NCBI RefSeq assembly: GCF_002860125.1
Contig: NZ_PGVA01000001.1
Span: forward strand, 62,001 to 126,000
Origin: Bacillus canaveralius
GTDB lineage: Bacteria > Bacillota > Bacilli > Bacillales > Cytobacillaceae
Direction of reading: 5' to 3'
DNA: 64,000 nucleotides
Part shown: positions 26,701-35,427 of the stretch, piece after piece
Position numbering within the stretch: position 1 is the first letter of the stretch
Layout of the letters: each line of letters opens with the position of its first letter
The notes under the pieces: generated by a model
The model's database searches: none
What the model was told of the DNA's origin: nothing
Seen by the model: the letters and a program-made list of their open reading frames with translations, nothing else
Made by a program: the position numbers and the translations under genes

Positions 26701-27093
26701 GTGAGCAGAAAGGATATTGAAAAGAAAGTATATAGCTGTGCTTCAGAACTTCTACATGAAAAAGGATACGTCAGTCCTGTCGATCTGCTTATAAAAATGG
26801 ACCGGCTGACCAAAAAACAAGTGGAAGAGTGGAGATTCGGGAAGATTCCGTATTTAGAGAGGGTGACGATCGGAAATCTCTCAAAATTACATCACACTCT
26901 CCAGACATTAGAAAAATTTGCAAGAAAAGAAGAGCTTAAATCATCGAAAACAGTATATATGCAATGGGGCAAAGGGGCAAAGCGCCCGCTTCGTTTTTCA
27001 AAAACAGGGAATCCACATATGGAGGGGATGTATTCTACTCATTATGTAAGGATGAAATCTGAAAGACAAACAGATCTTAAATCCAATGGGTAG
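26701..27093 (+). CDS. Conserved hypothetical protein
   Basis: A 130-residue basic protein from GTG 26701 with AGGAG six bases upstream. It has a helical N-terminus with KKVYSCASELLHEKGYVSPVDLLIKM, then WRFGKIPYLERV, and later VYMQWGKGAKRPLRFSKTG, which look like conserved blocks of a Bacillus protein often found without a known role. The family was not identified. It follows the SWIM pseudogene by 13 bp and is likely in the same transcript. Confidence 0.6.
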   Translation: MSRKDIEKKVYSCASELLHEKGYVSPVDLLIKMDRLTKKQVEEWRFGKIPYLERVTIGNLSKLHHTLQTLEKFARKEELKSSKTVYMQWGKGAKRPLRFSKTGNPHMEGMYSTHYVRMKSERQTDLKSNG

Positions 27094-27120
27094 TCTTTCT
27101 GTTATAACCATTTGAATTTC

Positions 27121-27149
27121 AAAAGAGCTTGGGATCACCAGGCTCTTTT
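27121..27149. terminator. Bidirectional terminator
   Basis: AAAAGAGC (27121-27128) pairs with GCTCTTTT (27142-27149). It lies between two convergent transcription units. Confidence 0.75.
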
Positions 27150-27300
27150 GAATTTAAAAGTTTATAATTATGTTTCCCTAAAATTTATATTTTTCGAAAT
27201 TGAGTATTAGTTTTTGAATTGAAACAGCTAACACAAGATACTCAAGTTATCTAGAGTTGTAAACACAGAGATCGAGCCTGGAACCTCTCAAGAATTGTGT

Positions 27301-28680
27301 TCATTCAATCCCGTATTTTCTCATCTTTTTATACAGTGTTGCTCGCGACATTCCTAATTCACTAGCGGTAATGCTTTTATTACCATATGTCTTTTGAAGG
27401 GTCTGAAGTATACGTTCCTTCTCTAGTCGTTCTTTTTCAAGAGAAAGTGTCAGAACAATTTTTCCGGACGGCGTTGAGTAATCCTTTGTTTTCGGCAGCA
27501 GCAGGGAAATGTCTTTTTCAGTAATTTCATTGCTTTCGTTTAGAATGACTATCCTTTCAACCAGATTGCGTAATTCACGTATATTGCCTGGCCAATGGTA
27601 GCAACTTAACCGATTCAGAGCTTCCTTATGTACGGCAGGTATCGGTTTGCTATACTTCAACGTGAGATCTTTAAAGAAATGATCAATCAGGTAAGGGATG
27701 TCATCAATGCGTTCTCGGAGAGGAGGAATATCAATAGAAAAAACGTTGAGCCTATAAAATAGATCAGACCGGAATTTTCCTTCTTCTATCATATTTTCTA
27801 GAGTTCGATTAGTGGCAGCAATAATTCTCACGTCGACCTTTTTCGGAGCTTGGCCACCAATTCGATATATTTCTTTTTCCTGTAGGGCCCTCAATAATTT
27901 TACCTGCATATCAAGTGGAAGCTCCCCGACCTCGTCTAAAAATAGAGTACCTCCACTTGCTAATTCCAATTTTCCAGGCCTGCCGCCTTTCGAAGCTCCC
28001 GTATAGGCTCCAGCTTCATAACCAAATAGTTCACTTTCAAATAAAGCAGGCGGAATTGCGCCGCAATTAATGGCAATAAACGGCTTATTATTTCGCAAAC
28101 TTTCTTCTTGGATTGCTTGTGCAAACAGTTCTTTGCCAACTCCGCTTTCTCCATTGATAAGAATGGTGGCATCGGTCTTGGCTACTTTTTTTGCATCTAG
28201 AATAATTCGTTGAATATCTGTGTTTTTCCCTATTAATTTATTAAATGGATCTTCGGTATGATTATTATTGATTCGTTGTTTTAGCTGTTGTAATTCTGTA
28301 GAAGTTGTTGTTAGCTTTTCGTTTAACTTGATGGTGGAGGTAATATCTTTTTCCACTGACATACTTCCTATCAGTTCATTATTTTCATTGTAGATTGGAG
28401 AGGCACTTATTAATACATGCTTGTCGGGTCGTGGAATATGATACATATCCCGTACGGAGTGCTGGCTTTGGAGAACCTTTAAGTTCATGATATCCTCTTG
28501 TTCGAAAAACTCCTGAATGTTTTTTCCGATGATCTTTTCTTTCTTTATTTGATAAGTGTTCTCTGCTGCCTCGTTCCAAAAAATCATTTCTCCTTCCATA
28601 TTAATGATTGAAATCGCTTCTTCCAATGAAGACAACAAGGTGTGCAGGGTATGAAGGGCAAAGGAATCCTTTTGTTTCAA
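27301..28680 (-). CDS. Sigma-54-dependent activator (PAS-AAA+-HTH)
   Basis: A 459-residue enhancer-binding protein. It has an N-terminal PAS sensor (~15-115), a central AAA+ domain with Walker A GESGVGKE (177-184), the sigma-54 contact loop GAYTGA (224-229, with Y in place of the usual F) and Walker B GGTLFLDE (243-250), then a Fis-type helix-turn-helix (~425-459; ITASELGMSRATLYKKMRKYG). The layout matches RocR/BkdR-like regulators of amino acid catabolism. It is divergent from the OCD-P5CDH-PRODH genes, which have a clear -24/-12 promoter, so these are its predicted targets. The ligand sensed by the PAS domain is unknown. Confidence 0.93.
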   Translation of the reverse strand: MKQKDSFALHTLHTLLSSLEEAISIINMEGEMIFWNEAAENTYQIKKEKIIGKNIQEFFEQEDIMNLKVLQSQHSVRDMYHIPRPDKHVLISASPIYNENNELIGSMSVEKDITSTIKLNEKLTTTSTELQQLKQRINNNHTEDPFNKLIGKNTDIQRIILDAKKVAKTDATILINGESGVGKELFAQAIQEESLRNNKPFIAINCGAIPPALFESELFGYEAGAYTGASKGGRPGKLELASGGTLFLDEVGELPLDMQVKLLRALQEKEIYRIGGQAPKKVDVRIIAATNRTLENMIEEGKFRSDLFYRLNVFSIDIPPLRERIDDIPYLIDHFFKDLTLKYSKPIPAVHKEALNRLSCYHWPGNIRELRNLVERIVILNESNEITEKDISLLLPKTKDYSTPSGKIVLTLSLEKERLEKERILQTLQKTYGNKSITASELGMSRATLYKKMRKYGIE

Positions 28681-28704
28681 AAAAAATCACCTCATTAATC
28701 GAAA

Positions 28705-28758
28705 AGTGTATACAAAATAAACACTAGGTATGCAATTTTGTCTATAAAAGAATACACT
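28705..28758. promoter_or_regulatory. Nested inverted repeats: candidate upstream activating sequence
   Basis: AGTGTAT (28705-28711) ... ATACACT (28752-28758) enclose ACAAAAT (28712-28718) ... ATTTTGT (28735-28741). The element is ~60-110 bp upstream of the -24/-12 promoter, where an enhancer-binding protein would dock. Confidence 0.55.
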
Positions 28759-28817
28759 CTTACAGCCATATTGTAAACAAAACTTGCAGAAAATTAAAAA
28801 AAGTAAAGGTTTTGAAA

Positions 28818-28834
28818 TTGGCACACTTCTTGCA
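28818..28834 (+). promoter_or_regulatory. Sigma-54 (-24/-12) promoter
   Basis: TTGGCACACTTCTTGCA has GG at 28820-28821 and GC at 28832-28833, the consensus spacing for SigL. It lies ~100 bp upstream of the OCD gene and downstream of the candidate activator sites. Confidence 0.9.
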
Positions 28835-28931
28835 TGTATAAAGAGCAAAGGTAAAAACCTTATAAACAACGTGAAAACAAACAAAGGGAAGAGAAAGTCT
28901 GGACCATCAGGAGAAAGAAAGGGGGGGTGGG

Positions 28932-29909
28932 ATGTTAGTGATCAATGGTCAAGAACAAAGAAGTTTGGTAGATATGAAGGAAGTCATTGAACAGGCGGCA
29001 GTGGCTTTGCATGAATTTTCGGCTTCCCGTACTGTAACGCCTATCCGCGGCTCATTGCAATTCGGGAATGGGCAAAACACTGCATTAGTCATGCCGTCGG
29101 TTGCAGAACAGCTTGGCACCTTAGGATTGAAAGTGGTAACGGTGGTGCCAAGCAATAAAAACTCAGGAAAGAAAACGATAAATGGTATGGTCTTGCTTTT
29201 TGAGTTTGATACAGGTGAACCGCTTGCCCTGCTGGAAGGTTCCTTTTTAACAATGATTCGAACTGGCGCCCTTTCAGGAGTAGCGACGAAGCATTTATCG
29301 CGCCAGGATTCCAAAACGCTTACGATCATCGGAACAGGGGAACAAGCCAGGGGTCTATTGGAAGCAGTGCTGGCTGTACGGGATATTGAAAATATCATCC
29401 TGTATAACCGTACTGAACAAAAAGCCAACAAATTTGCGGAACTGGTTAGTAGGGAATTTAACAAAAAAGTGCGAGTGTATTCAGATCCCAATGAAGCAGT
29501 CCGAAAAGCCGATATTATCGTCACTGCCACCAGTTCTTCGGAACCTGTTTTTTCGGAACCGTTACACGCTGGAGTTCATGTGAATGCAGTCGGTTCATTC
29601 CGGCCGACGATGCAGGAGCTGCCGTCGCATGCCATTTCTGCAGCTGACAAGGTAGTGGTGGAAGCGAGGGATGCCGCTTTGGAGGAAACAGGGGATTTGC
29701 AAATTCCAATCCGGGAAGGGGTCTTTGGCGAAAATAATATCTATGCTGAGCTTGGCGAATTGGTCAGCGGTGAACGGACCGGAAGGGAAAACGACCAGGA
29801 AATTACCATATTCAAGTCAGTGGGACTCGCCATCGCGGACATCGTCGTTGCCAAATATTTATATGAAAAAGCATTGAAAAACGATATAGGGACCAGAATT
29901 CAGTGGTAA
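28932..29909 (+). CDS. Ornithine cyclodeaminase / mu-crystallin family enzyme
   Basis: A 325-residue NAD(P)-binding enzyme of the OCD family. The N-terminal substrate domain has GSFLTMIRTGALSGVATKHL, and the Rossmann motif IIGTGEQARG lies at ~residues 133-142. The family covers ornithine cyclodeaminase, L-alanine dehydrogenase and pyrroline-2-carboxylate reductase. Ornithine cyclodeaminase would yield proline, and a ketimine reductase would also yield L-proline. The two following genes degrade proline, so either fits. It is the first gene after a sigma-54 promoter, with a purine-rich ribosome site. Confidence 0.88.
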   Translation: MLVINGQEQRSLVDMKEVIEQAAVALHEFSASRTVTPIRGSLQFGNGQNTALVMPSVAEQLGTLGLKVVTVVPSNKNSGKKTINGMVLLFEFDTGEPLALLEGSFLTMIRTGALSGVATKHLSRQDSKTLTIIGTGEQARGLLEAVLAVRDIENIILYNRTEQKANKFAELVSREFNKKVRVYSDPNEAVRKADIIVTATSSSEPVFSEPLHAGVHVNAVGSFRPTMQELPSHAISAADKVVVEARDAALEETGDLQIPIREGVFGENNIYAELGELVSGERTGRENDQEITIFKSVGLAIADIVVAKYLYEKALKNDIGTRIQW

Positions 29910-29967
29910 TCCCACTGTTTATTATCTGGAATTCTATAAGTCAATCATTTAAAAGGAGAGAATTAGC

Positions 29968-31533
29968 ATGATAACAAAAAACAAAATTTCTGAATATAAG
30001 CATGAACCATTTATGGATTTTTCATTAAAGGAAAACAAGCAGTCATTTGAAGAAGCATTAAGGCTGGTAGATTCACAGCTAGGAAAAGAGTATCCACTTA
30101 TCATTGGTGGAGAACGTATCATAACGGATGAAAAAATCATATCAATCAACCCGGCAAATAAAGAAGAAGTGATCGGCAGGGTTTCCAAAGCGAATAAAGA
30201 GCTGGCTGAACAAGCAATGCAGGCCGCTCTGAGTATGTTTGAAACTTGGAAAAAGGAGGATCCGGAAGCACGTGCTGATATCCTGTTCCGTGCGGCCGAT
30301 ATTATTCGAAAGCGTAAACATGAATTCTCAAGCTATCTTGTTAAAGAAGCCGGAAAGCCTTGGAAGGAAGCCGATGCGGATACAGCGGAAGCGATTGATT
30401 TCCTTGAGTTCTATGCCCGCCAGATGCTGCAATTAAAAGATGGTATACCAGTTCTTAGCCGTGATGGGGAAATAAACAAATATAATTATATCCCTCTGGG
30501 TGTAGGGATCATTATTTCACCATTTAACTTCCCGCTGGCTATCATGGCTGGAACGGCTGTAGCGGCCATTGTAGCAGGGAATACGATTCTGTTGAAACCA
30601 TCCAACAATACGCCGGTAGTGGCTGCGAAATTCGTTGAAGTAATGGAAGAAGCAGGCCTTCCAAAGGGCGTACTTAACTATATTCCTGGAAGTGGTGCGG
30701 AAGTAGGCGATTACCTTGTTGATCATCCGAAGACCCGTTTTGTTTCCTTCACAGGTTCACGTGAAGTCGGCTGCCGTATTTACGAAAGAGCTGCAAAAGT
30801 ACATCCTGGCCAAATCTGGTTAAAGCGTGTGATAGCTGAAATGGGCGGAAAAGATACAGTTGTCGTGGACAAGGATGCGGACTTGGAATTAGCAGCCTCA
30901 TCCATTGTTTATTCGGCATTTGGCTTCTCCGGACAAAAATGTTCCGCCGGTTCCAGAGCAGTCATCCACCAGGATGTATATGATGAAGTGGTAGCCAAGG
31001 TTATCGCATTAACGAGGACTTTAAGTGTCGGAAATCCTGAAGACATGAACACATACATGGGTCCTGTGATCGACAAGGCATCTTTCAATAAGGTTAAGAA
31101 GTATATTGGCATTGGTAAGGAAGAAGGCAGATTAGTGGCAGGTGGAGAAGGAGATGACTCCAAAGGATACTTCATCCAGCCGACAGTATTTGTAGATGTG
31201 GACGAAAAAGCCCGTTTGATGCAGGAAGAAATTTTTGGACCTGTTCTTGCGATCTGTAAGGCGCGCGACTTTGACCATATGCTGGAAATCGCCAATAACA
31301 CGGAGTATGGGCTGACAGGCGCATTGATATCAAATAACCGCGATCATATCGAACGGGCAAAGGAAGAATTCCATGTTGGGAATCTGTATTTTAACCGCGG
31401 ATGTACGGGAGCGATTGTTGGATACCAGCCATTTGGCGGCTTTAATATGTCAGGAACCGACTCGAAGGCAGGAGGCCCTGATTACCTCATTTTGCACATG
31501 CAAGCAAAAACAACAGGTGAACAGCTTCGTTAA
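29968..31533 (+). CDS. rocA: 1-pyrroline-5-carboxylate (glutamate-semialdehyde) dehydrogenase
   Basis: A 521-residue aldehyde dehydrogenase of the RocA/PutC type, oxidising glutamate gamma-semialdehyde to glutamate with NAD+. The catalytic cysteine is in [15 protein letters not shown] and the general-base glutamate in VIAEMGGKD. The length and the start [18 protein letters not shown] are as in Bacillus P5C dehydrogenases. It is preceded by AAAGGAGAG and followed by proline dehydrogenase, giving the two-step proline-to-glutamate path. Confidence 0.95.
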   Translation: MITKNKISEYKHEPFMDFSLKENKQSFEEALRLVDSQLGKEYPLIIGGERIITDEKIISINPANKEEVIGRVSKANKELAEQAMQAALSMFETWKKEDPEARADILFRAADIIRKRKHEFSSYLVKEAGKPWKEADADTAEAIDFLEFYARQMLQLKDGIPVLSRDGEINKYNYIPLGVGIIISPFNFPLAIMAGTAVAAIVAGNTILLKPSNNTPVVAAKFVEVMEEAGLPKGVLNYIPGSGAEVGDYLVDHPKTRFVSFTGSREVGCRIYERAAKVHPGQIWLKRVIAEMGGKDTVVVDKDADLELAASSIVYSAFGFSGQKCSAGSRAVIHQDVYDEVVAKVIALTRTLSVGNPEDMNTYMGPVIDKASFNKVKKYIGIGKEEGRLVAGGEGDDSKGYFIQPTVFVDVDEKARLMQEEIFGPVLAICKARDFDHMLEIANNTEYGLTGALISNNRDHIERAKEEFHVGNLYFNRGCTGAIVGYQPFGGFNMSGTDSKAGGPDYLILHMQAKTTGEQLR

Positions 31534-31601
31534 TAGAAATGCCTGTATTTCATGGGGTGAGTGATATATAAATTAGAAAATTCATCTTGGAGGGAAAAAC
31601 A

Positions 31602-32522
31602 ATGTTAGCAACAGTTTCAAAGAATTTTTTTCTCTATGTTTCGCAAAACAAAGGCTTAAATAAGGCGGCAAAAAAATGGGGCTTAAAATTTGGGGCATCC
31701 CAGGTTGTTGCAGGTGTAACGATTGACAGTGCTATTCAAACAGTGAAAGAGTCCAATAAAAAAGGCCTGGTTTGTACCCTTGACCACTTGGGCGAGTTTG
31801 TTTCGAGCAGGGATGAGGCAATTGAAGCAACGGATTATAACGTGAGGACACTGGAAGCCATTGCAAGAGAAGGCGTAAACAGCAATTTATCCGTAAAAAT
31901 GACTCAGCTTGGCTTGGATATCGACCGCGAGTTTTGTGTTGATAACATGCGCAGGATCCTTGAAACAGCAAAGAGGACCAACAACTTTGTCAGAATTGAT
32001 ATGGAGGATTATTCACATTGCCAGGTAACGTTAGATATCCTGTGGGAGCTACGCGAAAAATATGGCTTCGATAATGTGGGTACCGTCATCCAGGCTTATT
32101 TGCACAGAACTGAAAAAGATATGAAGGAACTGAAAGGCATTCCACTTCGTTTAGTGAAGGGTGCTTATAAAGAATCACCAGAGGTTGCTTATCAAGATAA
32201 AGCACAGATTGATGAAAACTATATGGCGATTATTAAAGAGCATCTATTAAGCGGCAGCTACACGGCGGTGGCTTCACATGATCATCATATAATTGCTAAA
32301 GTAAAAAAATTTGTGAAGGAAAACAATATTCCAAATGAACAATTTGAATTTCAAATGCTATATGGCTTCAGGACAGACATGCAGAAAAGTTTGGTTAGTG
32401 AAGGGTACAAAATGCGTGTTTATATTCCTTTCGGGGATGATTGGTTCGGATATTTTATGCGGAGGCTTGCAGAGAGACCCCAAAATGTAGCTTTCGCTCT
32501 TAAGGGCTTTTTTTCAAAATAG
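31602..32522 (+). CDS. putB: Proline dehydrogenase
   Basis: A 306-residue FAD-dependent PRODH barrel oxidising L-proline to pyrroline-5-carboxylate. The start is ATG 31602 after GGAGGG. Motifs typical of monofunctional Bacillus PRODH are present: VKMTQLGLD, QAYLHRTEKDM, LRLVKGAYKE, and the C-terminal YGFRTDMQ with YIPFGDDWFGYFMRRLAERP. It is the last gene of the sigma-54 unit, closed by a strong terminator. Confidence 0.95.
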   Translation: MLATVSKNFFLYVSQNKGLNKAAKKWGLKFGASQVVAGVTIDSAIQTVKESNKKGLVCTLDHLGEFVSSRDEAIEATDYNVRTLEAIAREGVNSNLSVKMTQLGLDIDREFCVDNMRRILETAKRTNNFVRIDMEDYSHCQVTLDILWELREKYGFDNVGTVIQAYLHRTEKDMKELKGIPLRLVKGAYKESPEVAYQDKAQIDENYMAIIKEHLLSGSYTAVASHDHHIIAKVKKFVKENNIPNEQFEFQMLYGFRTDMQKSLVSEGYKMRVYIPFGDDWFGYFMRRLAERPQNVAFALKGFFSK

Positions 32523-32528
32523 TACAAT

Positions 32529-32575
32529 AAAGCTTGCATTGTTTATTGATATTTTCAGACAATGCAAGCTTTTAC
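32529..32575 (+). terminator. Strong terminator after proline operon
   Basis: AAAGCTTGCATTGT (32529-32542) and ACAATGCAAGCTTT (32559-32572) form a perfect 14-bp stem. Confidence 0.9.
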
Positions 32576-32656
32576 CGTTGTTTCGAGTGCTGTAAATTAT
32601 ATGCGGGGTAGTAATAAGATAAGTAGAATAAAAATATTCAAATTATTTAAAAAACA

Positions 32657-32686
32657 TTGTCAATTACGAAAATAATGTGATAAGAT
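32657..32686 (+). promoter_or_regulatory. SigA-type promoter of the XRE-cupin gene
   Basis: TTGTCA (32657-32662) and TAAGAT (32681-32686) are separated by 18 bp. Confidence 0.6.
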
Positions 32687-32695
32687 AAGAAAAAA

Positions 32696-32710
32696 TACAG
32701 TAATACTGTA
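32696..32710. promoter_or_regulatory. Palindrome TACAGTAATACTGTA, likely operator
   Basis: A 15-bp symmetric site just downstream of the -10 box, over the expected transcription start. It is a natural docking site for the XRE regulator encoded 66 bp further on. Confidence 0.6.
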
Positions 32711-32776
32711 AAAATTTTTATATTAAAGTATAACATCAAGTTTATTACAGGTCTAAGTTAGCTGGAGGTTTAACAA

Positions 32777-33322
32777 TTGGAAGAAGAAATATCTAAAAGA
32801 ATTAGAGAGTGGAGATTGGAAAGAAAACTTACATTAAAGGAGTTGAGTGAAAAAACAGGGTTATCTATTAGTTTCTTATCACAAGTAGAACGCGCTTCAT
32901 CATCGATTGCTATTACCTCGTTAAAAAAGATAGCTGATGCTGTTGATGTACCTATAGCGAGCTTTTTCGAGGATTATGCAAATAAAAATTATCAAGTAAA
33001 AGTCGATGAGCAAAAGCCTTTTCGAATTGAAGGTTCAGGCTCTATTTATACTAGATTGGCAGGGGAATTTCCAGGAAGGACTATTGAACCTTTGTTGGTA
33101 ACTTTACCAGCAGAGCAGTCTACCGGGAAAAAAATGAGTCATTCAGGTGAAGAATTTTATTACGTTTTAGAAGGGGTCGTTGTTTTTGATGTAGATGGAA
33201 AGGAATATATCGTTAAATCTGGAGATTCCATTCATTTTCCATCCACTATCCCACATTCAATGCACAATCCACTGAACCATGATGTGAAGGTTCTAAGTGT
33301 AGTAACACCAGTTATTTTTTAA
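32777..33322 (+). CDS. XRE-family regulator with cupin sensor domain
   Basis: A 181-residue two-domain regulator with TTG start after GCTGGAGG. Residues ~6-62 form the helix-turn-helix (TLKELSEKTGLSISFLSQVERASSS), and ~105-178 a cupin barrel (HSGEEFYYVLEGVVVFDV, SGDSIHFPSTIPHSMHN) that would bind a small ligand. Relatives such as PuuR-like proteins control amine, amino acid or amide catabolism. It stands right before the hydantoinase cluster in the same direction (57 bp gap), so it is the obvious local regulator. Confidence 0.88.
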   Translation: MEEEISKRIREWRLERKLTLKELSEKTGLSISFLSQVERASSSIAITSLKKIADAVDVPIASFFEDYANKNYQVKVDEQKPFRIEGSGSIYTRLAGEFPGRTIEPLLVTLPAEQSTGKKMSHSGEEFYYVLEGVVVFDVDGKEYIVKSGDSIHFPSTIPHSMHNPLNHDVKVLSVVTPVIF

Positions 33323-33379
33323 TACGTCTTTTAAATAATGTATGCAAAATAGATTAATTTGAAGATGGGTGGTTAAAGC

Positions 33380-35422
33380 ATGAGAGTTGCAACAGATATT
33401 GGAGGAACTTTTACGGATTTGGTTTATGTAGATAATCAAGGAAAGATTGGCGTTGCGAAAAGCCATACGACTCCCCCTAATTTTGAACAAGGAGTCTTGG
33501 ATGTCATTCATGCAAGCGGTATCAATACTGAGCAGTTTGAAACTTTCATCCATGGGACAACAGTAATCATTAACGCCTTGACAGAGCGAAAAGGCGTCAA
33601 AACAGGCTTGATCACAACAAAGGGCTTCCGGGATGTGCTTGAAATCGCACGTGGAAACCGGCCCGACTTGTTTAATATCCAATATGAAAAACCAACGCCT
33701 TTTGTGCCACGTTATTTACGGCAGGAAGTGGAAGAACGTTTGAACTATAAAGGTGAAGTTGTCCAGGCTTTACAAAAAGAAAGAATCCAAGAAATTGTCG
33801 AGTATTTTAAGAAGGAACACATCGAAGCCATTGCTGTTTCTTACCTTCACTCATACAGCAACCCGGTGCATGAAATCGAAACGGTGAAGCTTATTAAAGA
33901 ACTATGGCCGGAAGTAGCCGTTACAGCCTCACATGAAGTGACACGGGAATGGAGGGAATATGAGCGCACAAGCACAACTATTTTGAACTCATATGTAAAA
34001 CCAATCGCTTCTTCTTATGTGGACAGGCTCGAAAATAAATTGAAAGAAGCCGGAAATAAATCCAACAATTATATCATGCAATCCAATGGCGGCACAACAA
34101 CGTTTGAGCAATCCAAGCAAACACCAATTAACATGGTTGAATCAGGCCCGGTGGCCGGTATTTATGGTTCAGCCATCCTGGGTCAGATACTTGGGGAGGA
34201 AAATATCATTGCATTCGACATTGGCGGGACAACTGCGAAATGTTCGCTGATCGACAAAGGCGAAGTTAAAGTAACAACAGAATACAACATTGAACGTACA
34301 GACCGCACGGCAGGTTATCCGATCAAGGTTCCGGTAGTGGACATTGTGGAAATCGGAAACGGCGGCGGCTCCATCGCCTGGATTGATGACGGCGGCTCAT
34401 TGCGTGTCGGCCCTCAATCTGCAGGTGCATTGCCTGGTCCGATTGCATACGGCAAGGGTGGAACAGAACCTACTAGTACTGACGCGAATCTTGTGGTCGG
34501 ACGGTTATCACCTAAAAACTTTGATAACGAAGTTGATATGGAAACGGTCAAAGAAGCCATCAATGAAAAAATCGCCAAGCATTTTGATACTTCAGTTGAT
34601 GAAGCGGCTCTAGGGATTATCCGCATTGCCAATTCCAATATGCTGAATGCCCTTAAACTCATATCTGTAAGAAAAGGGTATGACCCGCGTGATTTCGCAT
34701 TGGTTGCCTTTGGCGGCGGCGGCTCCATGCACGCTCCGGCACTTGCCAAGGAACTTGGAGTTCGTAAGGTTATCGTACCTGTGGCAGCTTCTGTATTCTC
34801 TGCATGGGGAATGCTGATGACCGATCTTCGCCATGACTACATTCAAACCTTCATTCGCCGGGTGGACGGAATCAATTATGGCGAATTCAATCAAATACTG
34901 GCGAGACAAGAAACCGAAGCGATCGCTCAATACGCGGAAGAAGGCGTAAAAGAAGAAAACGTTCTGTTCTCACGTTTTGTTGACCTGCGTTATGTTGGCC
35001 AGGAGCATACAGTGAAGGTTCCTGTTCCAAACGGGGAAATGAATGAAGAGAACATGAAGCGGGTCATCCAGAAATTCCATGAAACACACGAGCAATTATA
35101 CACATTCAAGCTGGAAGAATCCCCGACTGAAATCGTGAACCTGCACTTAATCGCGCTTGGTTCCGTTAAAAAGCCTGAACTCGCGAAGATTAAATGCAAT
35201 GGCGGGTCATTAGAGGATGCTTTAAAAGAAGTAAGGCCTGTTTTGTATGAAGAACATGGCTGGATTGATACAAAGGTCTATGACAGAGCCAAGCTGGATC
35301 CGGAAGCGGCAATTGTTGGGCCAGCTATCGTGGAAGAACAATCCGCTTCTACGGTTATTTACCCAGGGCAGTCAGTAACCGTGGATGTTTATGGCAACTT
35401 AATCATTGAGATGGGAGTGTAA
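33380..35422 (+). CDS. Hydantoinase/oxoprolinase subunit A (HyuA-1)
   Basis: A 680-residue actin-fold ATPase subunit of the HyuA / 5-oxoprolinase-A / acetone-carboxylase family, which phosphorylates or otherwise activates a cyclic amide or ketone. Phosphate motifs are DIGGTFTD (residues 6-13), HGTT (58-61) and FDIGGTTAK (~279-287). The glycine-rich stretch GNGGGSIAWID follows at ~326. The widely kept PGPxCYG motif reads PGPIAYG at ~351, so its cysteine is missing, unlike HyuA-2 and HyuA-4 here. Its partner HyuB-1 starts 5 bp after the stop. Confidence 0.93.
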   Translation: MRVATDIGGTFTDLVYVDNQGKIGVAKSHTTPPNFEQGVLDVIHASGINTEQFETFIHGTTVIINALTERKGVKTGLITTKGFRDVLEIARGNRPDLFNIQYEKPTPFVPRYLRQEVEERLNYKGEVVQALQKERIQEIVEYFKKEHIEAIAVSYLHSYSNPVHEIETVKLIKELWPEVAVTASHEVTREWREYERTSTTILNSYVKPIASSYVDRLENKLKEAGNKSNNYIMQSNGGTTTFEQSKQTPINMVESGPVAGIYGSAILGQILGEENIIAFDIGGTTAKCSLIDKGEVKVTTEYNIERTDRTAGYPIKVPVVDIVEIGNGGGSIAWIDDGGSLRVGPQSAGALPGPIAYGKGGTEPTSTDANLVVGRLSPKNFDNEVDMETVKEAINEKIAKHFDTSVDEAALGIIRIANSNMLNALKLISVRKGYDPRDFALVAFGGGGSMHAPALAKELGVRKVIVPVAASVFSAWGMLMTDLRHDYIQTFIRRVDGINYGEFNQILARQETEAIAQYAEEGVKEENVLFSRFVDLRYVGQEHTVKVPVPNGEMNEENMKRVIQKFHETHEQLYTFKLEESPTEIVNLHLIALGSVKKPELAKIKCNGGSLEDALKEVRPVLYEEHGWIDTKVYDRAKLDPEAAIVGPAIVEEQSASTVIYPGQSVTVDVYGNLIIEMGV

Positions 35423-35427
35423 TCGCC

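Noticed and set aside
28949-29530. 193-codon antisense frame inside the OCD gene
   Set aside because: It mirrors a well-conserved gene, has no ribosome site, and its composition (Ser/Pro/Thr-rich) is typical of a shadow frame.
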